A DNA stretch of 41,774 nucleotides from Akkermansiaceae bacterium (GTDB lineage: Bacteria; Verrucomicrobiota; Verrucomicrobiia; Verrucomicrobiales; Akkermansiaceae), in assembly GCA_903888515.1 (NCBI GenBank), contig CAISTY010000200.1, forward strand, positions 1-41,774, in the 5' to 3' direction. The translations under genes and the position numbers were made by a program. The notes beneath the pieces are model-generated. The model ran no database searches and had not been told where the DNA came from. It was given only the letters and a program-made list of their open reading frames with translations. The stretch's first letter is position 1. Every line of letters starts with the position of its first letter. This document shows positions 25,138 to 33,829 of this stretch, in pieces.

Positions 25138-27558
25138 CTATCCACCCGCGCAGGGCATCCATAGCAACGCGACGCAATCGACCTTCACGTCCGACTTCAG
25201 CGGCTTGATAGATACGGTTTCCAACGCCAGCGCGGCGGGATCATAAGCCCCGCTGATGCTGGCAATTTCCGCCTCGAGTTCGGTCTGGATCGTTTGGATT
25301 TGCGCCGTGATGTCGGCGATTTTGGCGTCGGCGATGGAGACATCCTGGTGTTGCTTATAGGCGCTGGTGGCCTTGCTGATCGCCGCGGAGCCGCGGGTCA
25401 ACGAGCCGAGACCGGCTTTCCTGCCTAACAAGCCACCAAGCAGGCCCCCTAACACCGAGACCCCCACCTGCATTTTCGCGGCGTTGGCCTCGGCTTTCTG
25501 TTTGGCGAGTTGTCCCTCGGCAGTCTGCAGCCTGCCTTCAAGCGTAGCGATTTTCCTGACGGTGACGGTGCGCAGTCGCTCAATGGCCGCGTCGCGGGCC
25601 TCGCGGGCTTCATGGGTAATGCGCACGCGGAAATCCCCCTCGCTCTCAGCGAGCCGCGACCATGTCTTGAGGGCGGGACAGGAAAAGACCTCGGCGCGTT
25701 CATTGCGGAAGAGCCACTCGCAGAAATCCTTTTCCACCTGTTTGTAGTTCGCCGCGTTCATGGCGAATCCCGGCAACTCGGAGAATCCCGCGCCCGCAAC
25801 GGGCTCGCTGCCGGATGGCTCGACTTCGGCAGGCAGCGGCAGCGTCTTTTCCCAGTCGATGCCCTTGGCATGAATCGGGTTCATCAAACGCACGGTGCGG
25901 TCACCATCGATCCCCCCCTTGGTGGATGAAAAATGCACCGTGCCGATACGCAACAGGTGTGGCTGATAGATGATGTCGTCGCCGCTGCCAGCGGGAGAGA
26001 CAAACATCTCCTTCACACCCGCGCCCACGACGGGCCGCGGCAACACCGGTGCGGAGGCGTCCCTCCCGGGCATGGCCATCGGATTGACATCGGCACTCAC
26101 GGCATCGGGTGCGGAGGCGGCGCGGAAATCCCCGCGCTTCGGGTCCATGAGTGTCTTGATCTGGCCGCGGGTCAGCGGTCCCGTTAGATAACTCATCACC
26201 CAGCGCACGTGAAACAACACGGGCCCGTCCTCATGCACGTTGTTCATCAGGAATATCCGGTTGCCCAGTCCCGAAATCAGGCGTTCCATCGAGGCCCGGT
26301 CGAACCTGGCATTCTGCGAGCCGGCAGCTCCTTCCAGCCCGTCGAGCACGCGCAGTTTGTCACGCTCGGTCTGTAGCCGGCCGAGGAACCATGTGCCGAT
26401 GTTAGACAACGCCTTGTAATCGAGGTCCACCGGGTTCTGGGTGGCGAGCAGGCAGCCCAGCCCGAACGCGCGCCCTTGTTTGAGCAGGGTCATCATCGGC
26501 CGCTTCGAAGGCGGATTCGCCGTGGGCGGAAGGTACCCGTAAATTTCATCCATGTAGAGCAAGGCGCGCAGCGAGGTGGTGCCCTGCTGCGTGCGCATCC
26601 AGCCAAGCATCTGGTTGAGCAACAGGCTGACAAAAAACATGCGTTCGGCGTCACCCAAATGCGCGATGGAAAAAATCGAGATCCGAGGCTTGCCGGCGGG
26701 CGTGTGGAGCATGCTCGCGATATCGAGCGGTGGGCCATCCAGCCAGGACGAGAATCCGGGCGATGCGAGCAGATTGTTGAACTTCAGCGCCAGTGTCTGG
26801 CGGGATTTTTCCGGCAGGAATGATTCGAGGTCGATGACACCCACCTTATCAAACGCGGGTTTTTGAATGTGCCGCACCAGTGATTCCAAGGTGAGATTCA
26901 GCCCCGCCGCCCACGCGTGTTGGAAAATCGCGGATAACAGCACGGCTTCGGGACTTTGCAGCGGATCGGCACCCACCCCCACCAGTGAAAGCAGCGACGA
27001 TACCGTGCTCTCGATCCGCTCACCTAACAATTCTCCGTCATCCATGATCTCCACCGGTGGAACCACCAGCGAACTGAGGATGGAAACCGGGATGCCCGCC
27101 TTGCTGCCGGGGGTGAAGATGTTGATGTCCACCTTGTCCCGCAACTGTGTGATGCGCTCGGGATTTTGTCCCCACTCCGCAAGACCGGCTTGCCACTTGG
27201 CTGCGGTCTGCACCGCGTGTTCGTCCGGCGTGATGCCCTGCTTTGCGGCGTCGTCCTCGTTGATCCACGGGCGGAAACTCTTGGCATCTAGATCTGGAAA
27301 CAGCAGTAACAGGTTGGCAATGTCGCCCTTCGGATCGATCACTATCGCCGGAATCCGGTCCATCGCCGCCTCCTCCAGCAGCGCAAGACAGAGCCCGGTT
27401 TTCCCCGATCCGGTCATGCCCAGCACCACCCCGTGGGTCACCAGATCTTTGGAATCGTAGAGTACCAGATCGTCACCCACCTGCTTCGTCCCAGAGTCAT
27501 ATGCGCGTCCCAGGTAGAATTGCCCGAGTTTTTCGTAATCACCGGAAGAAATACTCAT
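25138..27558 (-). CDS. HerA/FtsK-class P-loop ATPase (DUF87-like)
   Basis: An 806-residue cytoplasmic ATPase. Walker A is GMTGSGKTG at residues 47-55 (K53) and Walker B is ALLYMDEIYG near 332-341 with catalytic DE at 337-338; IDPKGDIANLL at 74-84 is characteristic of HerA-like helicases. A Thr-Gln-Asn-Pro-Val-Asp segment (LATQNPVDLDYKALSNIG) matches the sensor region of this group. The C-terminal third is a long coiled coil flanking a glycine-rich GGLLGGLLGRKAGLGSLTRG segment, which could insert into or contact a membrane. No NurA nuclease or other partner is adjacent; the neighbours are a convergent C-S lyase and a divergent catabolic cluster. DNA or protein translocation is the likely activity, but the partner is unknown. 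Confidence 0.85.
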   Translation of the reverse strand: MSISSGDYEKLGQFYLGRAYDSGTKQVGDDLVLYDSKDLVTHGVVLGMTGSGKTGLCLALLEEAAMDRIPAIVIDPKGDIANLLLLFPDLDAKSFRPWINEDDAAKQGITPDEHAVQTAAKWQAGLAEWGQNPERITQLRDKVDINIFTPGSKAGIPVSILSSLVVPPVEIMDDGELLGERIESTVSSLLSLVGVGADPLQSPEAVLLSAIFQHAWAAGLNLTLESLVRHIQKPAFDKVGVIDLESFLPEKSRQTLALKFNNLLASPGFSSWLDGPPLDIASMLHTPAGKPRISIFSIAHLGDAERMFFVSLLLNQMLGWMRTQQGTTSLRALLYMDEIYGYLPPTANPPSKRPMMTLLKQGRAFGLGCLLATQNPVDLDYKALSNIGTWFLGRLQTERDKLRVLDGLEGAAGSQNARFDRASMERLISGLGNRIFLMNNVHEDGPVLFHVRWVMSYLTGPLTRGQIKTLMDPKRGDFRAASAPDAVSADVNPMAMPGRDASAPVLPRPVVGAGVKEMFVSPAGSGDDIIYQPHLLRIGTVHFSSTKGGIDGDRTVRLMNPIHAKGIDWEKTLPLPAEVEPSGSEPVAGAGFSELPGFAMNAANYKQVEKDFCEWLFRNERAEVFSCPALKTWSRLAESEGDFRVRITHEAREARDAAIERLRTVTVRKIATLEGRLQTAEGQLAKQKAEANAAKMQVGVSVLGGLLGGLLGRKAGLGSLTRGSAAISKATSAYKQHQDVSIADAKIADITAQIQTIQTELEAEIASISGAYDPAALALETVSIKPLKSDVKVDCVALLWMPCAGG

Positions 27559-27647
27559 GATGGAGGAGTCCTACATCACGCCGCCGGAAAATCCAGCTCA
27601 AACATGCGGCAATCCGCCTGCACCCACGCGTCGGCCTCCGCCACTTG

Positions 27648-27671
27648 TATCGCATGCGATATGACTGTCAT
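27648..27671. promoter_or_regulatory. Adjacent palindromes, candidate operator for the URO-D/NCS1 cluster
   Basis: TATCGCATGCGATA (27648-27661) is a perfect 14-bp palindrome, and it shares its last base with ATGACTGTCAT (27661-27671), a second palindrome with one central base. They lie in the 203-bp gap between divergent genes, 91 bp upstream of the URO-D-like start and 90 bp upstream of the ATPase start. The arrangement suits a dimeric repressor or activator of the cluster. A further GGTGG/CCACC inverted pair follows within 30 bp. No regulator gene is adjacent. Confidence 0.5.
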
Positions 27672-27761
27672 ACTACAAGGTGGTTTTATTCCACCACCCT
27701 GAAATCCATCTTGCATTACACGGTCGCTGACAGATTGACTTCCCGCTCAACCGGCATTCGT

Positions 27762-28838
27762 ATGTTGTCCTCAAGATTTTTCAGTGCCAAACCGGATTTT
27801 GATGAGTGCATCGCCCGCATTTATGCATGGTACGATCAGAAAATCATCGACCGGCCACCGGTACGGTTCCACCATCATAATGTGGAATATGAAAGGCACC
27901 GCGCCATTGCGGGCCCATGGAAAACGGCCGAGGAGCGCTGGTTGGACCTGGATTTCCAGATCCGTACATTCACCGATTCGTTACAGGGCGCAACTTTCCT
28001 TGGCGAAACGTTTCCGGTGTTCTGGCCTAACTTGAGCGCGGTGGTCTATAACCTGTTTCTCGGTCAGCGACCGGATTTCGATGACGTCACCGCCTGGGTG
28101 CATCCGTGTGTCAACGATCTCGATCACCTTCCCCCGTTGAAGGTTCAGCGGGAAAACCGTTATTACCGGGCGGTCGAGCAACTCACCGCCAAAGCGCTGG
28201 CGGTCGCGGAGGGCAAATTCCTGGTGGGCTATACCGATATGTATGCCGGCATCGATTGCACCGCGGCGTTGCGCGGTGCGGAACAAATGTGCCTCGATCT
28301 CATCGTGGATCCCGAAGGCCTGAAAAGACTCATCAGCGCGGCATTCGCGGAATACACCGAGGTTTACAGCCGGTTTGATGCCACCCTGAAATCACACCGC
28401 CAATTGTCCGTCACCTGGATGAACCTCCCCTCGTTCGAAACATTCAATGTGCTGGCCTGCGATTTCGCAGTCAATATCTCACCCGCGCATTTCGATGAAT
28501 TCTGCCTGCCGGCGATCCGCCGCGAAGCCCAATGCTATGTGCACAATGTCTTCCATGTCGATGGCAAGGGCGTAGCCAAAAATATCGATTCCATCCTTAC
28601 CCTGCCCAACCTCGCGGCCATCCAATGGGTCCAGGGCTACGGCATTGACCAGCCGATTCTCCAGTGGGTTCCGCTGATCGAGAAAATCCAACAGGCCGGC
28701 AAAAGCGTGATTGTGGATCTCGTGCCCACCGAACTCGACGCATTCATGCGCCGGGTGGACCCGACCGGCATCATGCTCTGGATCAATGCCGAACCTGAAC
28801 ATCAGGCGGAAATCCTCCGGAAAGTCAAACACTGGTAA
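27762..28838 (+). CDS. URO-D-fold (uroporphyrinogen decarboxylase family) protein, not HemE
   Basis: A 358-residue protein from the ATG at 27762; the frame is open from 27645 but that part overlaps the palindromes. It has the general lay-out of PF01208 proteins, including VGYTDMYAGIDCTAALRGAE (about 155-174), NVFHVDGKGVAKNIDSIL (262-279) and a final MLWINAEPEHQAEIL. True HemE motifs are missing, as is the His-x-Cys zinc site of the corrinoid methyltransferases MtaA/CmuA: the position reads H265-V-D267 with no matching C-terminal Cys. It is therefore a divergent member whose reaction cannot be named. It is followed 16 bp later by an NCS1 permease, suggesting it acts on the imported compound. 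Confidence 0.75.
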   Translation: MLSSRFFSAKPDFDECIARIYAWYDQKIIDRPPVRFHHHNVEYERHRAIAGPWKTAEERWLDLDFQIRTFTDSLQGATFLGETFPVFWPNLSAVVYNLFLGQRPDFDDVTAWVHPCVNDLDHLPPLKVQRENRYYRAVEQLTAKALAVAEGKFLVGYTDMYAGIDCTAALRGAEQMCLDLIVDPEGLKRLISAAFAEYTEVYSRFDATLKSHRQLSVTWMNLPSFETFNVLACDFAVNISPAHFDEFCLPAIRREAQCYVHNVFHVDGKGVAKNIDSILTLPNLAAIQWVQGYGIDQPILQWVPLIEKIQQAGKSVIVDLVPTELDAFMRRVDPTGIMLWINAEPEHQAEILRKVKHW

Positions 28839-28854
28839 ATCTATCAAGCAACAC

Positions 28855-30264
28855 ATGAGCGAAAACACCATCCACCAAGCAGCAGCGCCAGTCGAGGAAT
28901 TCGAACGGGAACGGGTCCCGGATCGTGCCACACGGGGACTGAAAAGTTTCCTCGGCATGTTTGCCGGCGAGCACGTCGCCGGCACCGAACTGCTCATCGG
29001 CCCGCTTTTTGTCGTCCATGGGGTCACCGCCTTTGATCTTCTGGTGGGGCTGCTGGTCGGCAATCTGCTCGCGGTGCTCACTTGGACTTATGTCACCGCG
29101 CCCATCGCGGTCAAACACCGCTTCACACTCTATTTCCAACTCGAGAAAATCGGCGGCCGCTCGCTCGTCAAAATCTACAACCTGGCGAATGGCGTGCTGT
29201 GGTGCTGCGTCGCGGCCGCCATGATCTATGTTTCCGCCACCGCGATCGCCGTGCCACTGCATTGCCAAATGCCCGCGCTCAATGACTGGCTGCCTCCCGG
29301 CCCGGGATTGGCCGTCACGGTTTTTCTAACGGGTCTGCTGTTCACCTATGTGGCGGCTCGCGGCTACGAGGCGCTCGCGCATTTCGCCAACATCGCGGCA
29401 CCGTGGATGGTCGTGCTCTTCGCGGTGTTCGGATTCTCCGCTCTGCCCGAACTCGGCATCCACTCGCTGGCGGATTTCTGGTCCGTCGCCAACCAGTCGA
29501 TCTGGCCGGGCCATGCCGCCGCCGGCAGGGTTCAATTCACGTTCTGGCATGTCATGTTTTTCTCGTGGTTCGGCAATATGGCATGGCATTGGGGCATGGG
29601 CGATCTGTCGATTTTCCGATACGCAAAAAAATATACCTATGGCTTCGCCTCCGCCGCCGGCATGTTCTTCGGCCACTATATGGCATGGATCTGCGCCGGC
29701 CTGCTCTATGCGGTCCAGGTGTCCCGCAATGGTGCCGATACCGCGATTTCTCCGGGCGCCCTCGCATCGGATGTCGCCGGGTGGGCCGGCATCGTGCTCG
29801 TGCTCGTCGCAGGTTGGACCACCGCCAATCCGATTCTCTATCGGGCCGGGCTGGCATTCCAGTCCCTGCATTCGAAATGGCCGCGGTTCCACGTCACCAT
29901 TGCTGCCGGCGTGATCGCCAGTCTGGTGGCGATATTTCCCGGACTGTGTTCAAAATTTCTGGAAATTGCCGCGCTTTACGGCTTGGCGCTATGTCCGATG
30001 GGAGCGATCATCTTTGTCGATCACTATTTCATGCGGAAATCAAAAATGCTCGATTTTTATGCCGAACGGGTGGGTCTAACCGCCTGGTGGCCGCCGATCG
30101 CCGCATGGCTGCTCGCGCTGGTGGCTTGTGTGGCCATGAATTTCGGACTTCATATCCAAATCTTCTTCCTTGGCCTGCCGGGATGGATCATGGCCGGGAT
30201 CTTTTATTATATCATGAGCAAATACGCGCAAAGCCGCTTTATCATTGAAAGCTTCAGACTATGA
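28855..30264 (+). CDS. NCS1-family permease (purine-cytosine permease-like)
   Basis: A 469-residue inner-membrane protein with about 12 predicted helices. The start ATG at 28855 gives MSENTIHQAAAPVEEFERER, a soluble N-terminus. A charged segment EFERERVPDRATRGLKSFLG precedes the first helix, as in NCS1 transporters. Helix 1 carries GEHVAGTELLIGPLF, and a Trp/His-rich helix (FTFWHVMFFSWFGNMAWHWG) lies in the middle. NCS1 members import nucleobases, hydantoins, allantoin or thiamine with sodium or protons. The family call is by overall pattern and the substrate is open. The stop overlaps the next start (ATGA), implying translational coupling with the small protein. Confidence 0.75.
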   Translation: MSENTIHQAAAPVEEFERERVPDRATRGLKSFLGMFAGEHVAGTELLIGPLFVVHGVTAFDLLVGLLVGNLLAVLTWTYVTAPIAVKHRFTLYFQLEKIGGRSLVKIYNLANGVLWCCVAAAMIYVSATAIAVPLHCQMPALNDWLPPGPGLAVTVFLTGLLFTYVAARGYEALAHFANIAAPWMVVLFAVFGFSALPELGIHSLADFWSVANQSIWPGHAAAGRVQFTFWHVMFFSWFGNMAWHWGMGDLSIFRYAKKYTYGFASAAGMFFGHYMAWICAGLLYAVQVSRNGADTAISPGALASDVAGWAGIVLVLVAGWTTANPILYRAGLAFQSLHSKWPRFHVTIAAGVIASLVAIFPGLCSKFLEIAALYGLALCPMGAIIFVDHYFMRKSKMLDFYAERVGLTAWWPPIAAWLLALVACVAMNFGLHIQIFFLGLPGWIMAGIFYYIMSKYAQSRFIIESFRL

Positions 30265-30434
30265 AACCGTTCCTCATGACCCTGTCCTTTCTGGCCCTCG
30301 CGGCAAGTCTTGTTTCGTCAATCCTCTGCGCCAACAAAGGCTTGAGCGCGGAAACCAACCAAGCCGTTCTCTTCGTGGGAATGCTGGTCTGGTTTGCGGT
30401 GACTCCGTTCTGGATGCGCAATAAGAAGACATGA
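30261..30434 (+). CDS. 57-residue two-helix membrane protein coupled to the permease
   Basis: The ATG at 30261 overlaps the permease TGA at 30262-30264. The reading frame gives 57 residues with two hydrophobic helices, about 3-23 (FLMTLSFLALAASLVSSIL) and 34-51 (QAVLFVGMLVWFAVTPFW), and a basic end RNKKT. Such small proteins often serve as auxiliary subunits of a cotranslated transporter; here this is an inference from the overlap and the topology. I do not recognise the family. Between its stop and the next gene are 118 bases without a supported feature. Confidence 0.7.
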   Translation: MKPFLMTLSFLALAASLVSSILCANKGLSAETNQAVLFVGMLVWFAVTPFWMRNKKT

Positions 30435-30552
30435 AATCCAATTCGAAACAACCAATCTCCGGACCATCGATGCTCCTACCTTCAGAATCCGCCAAGCGTT
30501 TTGTAAGATCACTCATTGATCATCCGTACGTACCCGTCATCTTATCCCACCC

Positions 30553-33423
30553 ATGAAACTATCCGCCGTGAACCTCCCCTACTGCCTGCCCATCGCACTC
30601 GGGCTCACCCTGCTCGCTCCCACTCTCGCACTCGCGGAACCATTCAGCCTCAAAAACGACCGGATCTCGGCCGTCTTCGACGACACCGGCCTCACCCGCC
30701 TGACGCTCGCGGACGCGTCGTCCGCGCTCGAGTTCGCCAAGGATTCCGCCACTCTAACAGTCAATGGCGAGCGCCTCGCGGTGCCCGGCCTGAAACTCAC
30801 CGGCACCCAACGGGAAAAGGACAGCATCACATACAGCTATGACGCCGGCGACAAGAAACTCCAGGTGATCTACGAGTTGAAACCCGCCTGGCAATTCGTG
30901 AGCAAGCACCTCGTGCTCACCTTGCCCAAGGACAGCACCAGCCGCGTGAATGAATTGGAGGTTTTCCGCGCCGAACTCAAGACACCGGTCGCACGTGAAA
31001 TCAAACCCAACGGCCGCAGCGGCGCGGTCTTCCTCCGCCTCGGAAATCCTGATGCCAAACCGTCATCCAGTGCTTTCATGGTGCTCCAGAATCCATTCCT
31101 GAAATGGGAACACAAGGAGTCACACGTCGCCATGGCCTATCTGCCGGATCTCGAATGGCGCGCCGCCTACGGGCCGTTTTCCTCCGACCGCGTGTGCATC
31201 GGCCTCCAAACGTTGGCAGGCAACGAAATGCCCATGCGCAATATCAGCGAGTGGAAATATGTGCAGAACCCTGAACGCGCTTTGGATGGCCTGCCTGCGC
31301 TGGATCAGGCGGAGTTCGACGCAATGACCAACTGTGTGAGTGCCTTCACCCTGTTCCGCCCAACCAAGGCCATCCGCTTCCATGTGCCGTGGTGCGAAAA
31401 TGACTATCAGATCGATGCCGCCACTCCCGCAGGCCGCACGGAATATAAACGCATCATCGACCAATGCGCCGCCGCCGGCATTACCGACACCCTGTTCACT
31501 CCCTTCAACAGCGTGGTCGCGCCACTCAAGGACAACGCCGACGCATGGGGCTGGGAAACCTGCCTCTGGCTCGGCCTCGGCCAGAAAATCCGCAAGGGCG
31601 AATGGGACATCGCCAAGGACCCAATCCCCCCCTCCATCCAGGAAATGCTCGACTATGCCAAAACGAAAAATGTCAGATTGGCCGCCTATGTCTATCCGAC
31701 GCTCGGCTGGAAACAAAACCCCGAATGGACCGCATGGTGCGGCGGCAAAACCGGCGGCTATGTCGGCGTCGATACCGGCGTGCGCAGCTTCCAGGACTGG
31801 TTTGTCGATCAACTCGTCGCCTTCCAAAAACGCACCGGCATCAACGGCTTCAGTTTCGACCATTGGTGGATGAATTATGATCCGACCAAGGAAGGCGCCA
31901 AGCCGTCTAGCAAATACGCGCAGTGGAATGGCACCCGCCGCATCCTCGAGGAATTGCGCCGCCGCAGCCCGGATGTCATCGTCGACGGCCGCCAGCAATA
32001 CCAAGGATGGGGCGTGTGGACATGGCTCGGCGGATCCTACCCGCACCCCACCACCCACGACGAACAACCGGGCAGCTTCCAGAATTTTCCCGACCTCCAC
32101 TTCAGCCGCGTTTCGGCCAACCGGCAACGCTGGGCCACGTGGTTCTATCACATGGAGCATTTCACGCCGTGGGAATTGGTACCAGGATATATGACGCACC
32201 AGACACCGCGCAACGATGCCAAAAACCATTGTGTCCTTGACCGTCCCTTCCACACCCGCGACTGGGATCTGTTAGGATGGCGCTATTCGGTGCTCTCCTC
32301 CATCGGCAGCGCGCCGTTCAACCATACCATCAGCCTGCTGCCGGCCCGCGATGAATCCGAGTTCAAGCATTTCCTCCCCGCCGAACAAAAATGGCTCAAG
32401 GACTGGCTGGACTGGACCGATACCCACCGCGCAGTCCTCAAGAAACTGCGGCCCATCATCGGCCCGCCGGTGCTCGGCCGCATCGATGGCACCGCCGCCA
32501 TCGACGCGGATCACGGCTTCATCTTTCTCTTCAACCCGAACTATCGCGAATTGAACGCTGAATTCACCCTCGACCCGAGCATCGGACTGACCCAGGGCAG
32601 CGGCTTCCTCCTGCGCGAACTCTATCCGCGCAAGGGCCGCTTGTTAGGTAAACCGGGGGCCGGTCTCTGGCACCTTGGCGACAAGGTGAGCCTGGCAATC
32701 AAGGGTCCGGAAGCACGCGTGCTCGAAGTGGTGCCCGCAGCCAAAGTCGACCGCCCTGCCCTGCTCCAAGCCACCGGCAAAGCCACCCTCGACGGCGACA
32801 GCCTGGTGCTCACCGATGTGCTTGGCGAAACGGGCCGCCCGACTGAACTCGCGGTGCTGCTACCCGCAGGCCGCAAGGTTGCCAAGGTGACTGTCAATGG
32901 TCGCGACATCACCAAGTTCCAATCTAACAATGACGTGCTGGCGCTGCCCGTCACATTTGCCGGGGCGCGCATCGACCACTGCCAGCAGGTCGGCACCTAC
33001 GACCGCAATTTCGCGGGCACGGCATACCAGGCTGATCTGATTATTCCCAAGCGCGTGTTCGAGCAACTCGCCGCACGCCGCAAGGCATGGCCGGTGGATT
33101 ACACGCAGGATGAACTGCTCGCCACCTGGCGGGGGTCCGACCGCCTCCTACTGCACATCCAAATTGCCGAACCCAAAAACGCATGGACGGTGGGTCTGAA
33201 AATCGATGGCCAGACGGTTGATGTGAGGAAAGCCTTCGGCAACGTCTTCCCGTTAGGTGGCGATCGCACCTTCAGCGGCTTTTACGCCGACCTCACGAAA
33301 CTACAGCCCGACACGCCGCACAAAATCGAGGTGGCATTGTCGGCCGGCCTCCAACCCGGCCAGTTTCAAGGACTGTTCCTGGAAAACGTGGAAACCGAAT
33401 TCACCTCGGAACTGGCGAAGTGA
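30553..33423 (+). CDS. Exported glycoside-hydrolase-like protein with TIM-barrel core
   Basis: 956 residues with a signal peptide ending in ALALAE (about residue 29). The N-terminal 250 residues look like a beta-sandwich, as in the N-domain of clan GH-D enzymes. A probable barrel follows: FHVPWCENDYQIDAATPAGR, LAAYVYPTLGWK, then GINGFSFDHWWMNY with D436 and DVIVDGRQQYQGWG with D478, two acidic residues at strand ends that could be catalytic. The C-terminal 350 residues are again beta-rich, with a Gly-Lys-rich fibronectin-like segment. It is not a clear member of a named GH family from memory, though GH36-like proteins are nearest. It is probably periplasmic or secreted and, by position, part of the URO-D/NCS1 cluster. 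Confidence 0.7.
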   Translation: MKLSAVNLPYCLPIALGLTLLAPTLALAEPFSLKNDRISAVFDDTGLTRLTLADASSALEFAKDSATLTVNGERLAVPGLKLTGTQREKDSITYSYDAGDKKLQVIYELKPAWQFVSKHLVLTLPKDSTSRVNELEVFRAELKTPVAREIKPNGRSGAVFLRLGNPDAKPSSSAFMVLQNPFLKWEHKESHVAMAYLPDLEWRAAYGPFSSDRVCIGLQTLAGNEMPMRNISEWKYVQNPERALDGLPALDQAEFDAMTNCVSAFTLFRPTKAIRFHVPWCENDYQIDAATPAGRTEYKRIIDQCAAAGITDTLFTPFNSVVAPLKDNADAWGWETCLWLGLGQKIRKGEWDIAKDPIPPSIQEMLDYAKTKNVRLAAYVYPTLGWKQNPEWTAWCGGKTGGYVGVDTGVRSFQDWFVDQLVAFQKRTGINGFSFDHWWMNYDPTKEGAKPSSKYAQWNGTRRILEELRRRSPDVIVDGRQQYQGWGVWTWLGGSYPHPTTHDEQPGSFQNFPDLHFSRVSANRQRWATWFYHMEHFTPWELVPGYMTHQTPRNDAKNHCVLDRPFHTRDWDLLGWRYSVLSSIGSAPFNHTISLLPARDESEFKHFLPAEQKWLKDWLDWTDTHRAVLKKLRPIIGPPVLGRIDGTAAIDADHGFIFLFNPNYRELNAEFTLDPSIGLTQGSGFLLRELYPRKGRLLGKPGAGLWHLGDKVSLAIKGPEARVLEVVPAAKVDRPALLQATGKATLDGDSLVLTDVLGETGRPTELAVLLPAGRKVAKVTVNGRDITKFQSNNDVLALPVTFAGARIDHCQQVGTYDRNFAGTAYQADLIIPKRVFEQLAARRKAWPVDYTQDELLATWRGSDRLLLHIQIAEPKNAWTVGLKIDGQTVDVRKAFGNVFPLGGDRTFSGFYADLTKLQPDTPHKIEVALSAGLQPGQFQGLFLENVETEFTSELAK

Positions 33424-33444
33424 TCCCGCAGTCGGAAAGTGGGG

Positions 33445-33463
33445 CACGGGCAGCCTGCCCGTG
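33445..33463 (+). terminator. Hairpin terminator after the glycosidase-like gene
   Basis: CACGGGCA and TGCCCGTG form an 8-bp perfect stem with loop GCC, 21 bases after the stop at 33423, and are followed by TTCTTTA. The position and short T-rich tail fit an intrinsic terminator. Confidence 0.55.
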
Positions 33464-33528
33464 TTCTTTACCACCAAAACGGGCGGGCCTCCCGTTCCCC
33501 TATAACTGCTGTTATCTGCAAATCACCC

Positions 33529-33633
33529 TTATTAATGCGGTCCGCAAATACATTACGTTAGGACTTCAAATACTGACGGAGTGCTCCACCAATGTGATTT
33601 GCATAGGCATATATTTGCAGGCCGGATTAATAA
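33529..33633. mobile_element. MITE-like element with 22-bp terminal inverted repeats
   Basis: The left arm 33529-33550 (TTATTAATGCGGTCCGCAAATA reads across two words of 12 and 10 bases) matches the reverse complement of the right arm 33612-33633 at 19 of 22 positions. The 105-bp unit is AT-rich in a GC-rich setting and contains no gene. The size and structure suggest a miniature inverted-repeat element; no clear target-site duplication is visible, and no related transposase ends are in the window. Confidence 0.4.
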
Positions 33634-33829
33634 CTTGACGCGCATGGCCGTCCCGGCAGTCTCTGGCAAACAGGCGTCCTGCCTGTTAGGTCAGGAATTC
33701 GCCATGGAGATGAGCCTCGCCAACACCCGGCACTCGGGACGAGCGCCTTCCGACGCAGCCGGGACGGCCGCGTTCCGTACGCATGTTAGAACCGCGGGGT
33801 CCCGGAGTGATCGTCGCTGGCGCTCCTCA

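Noticed and set aside
27762..28838. HemE (uroporphyrinogen decarboxylase) or MtaA-type methyltransferase
   Set aside because: The HemE substrate motifs and the His-x-Cys/Cys zinc site are absent, so only the fold family is claimed.
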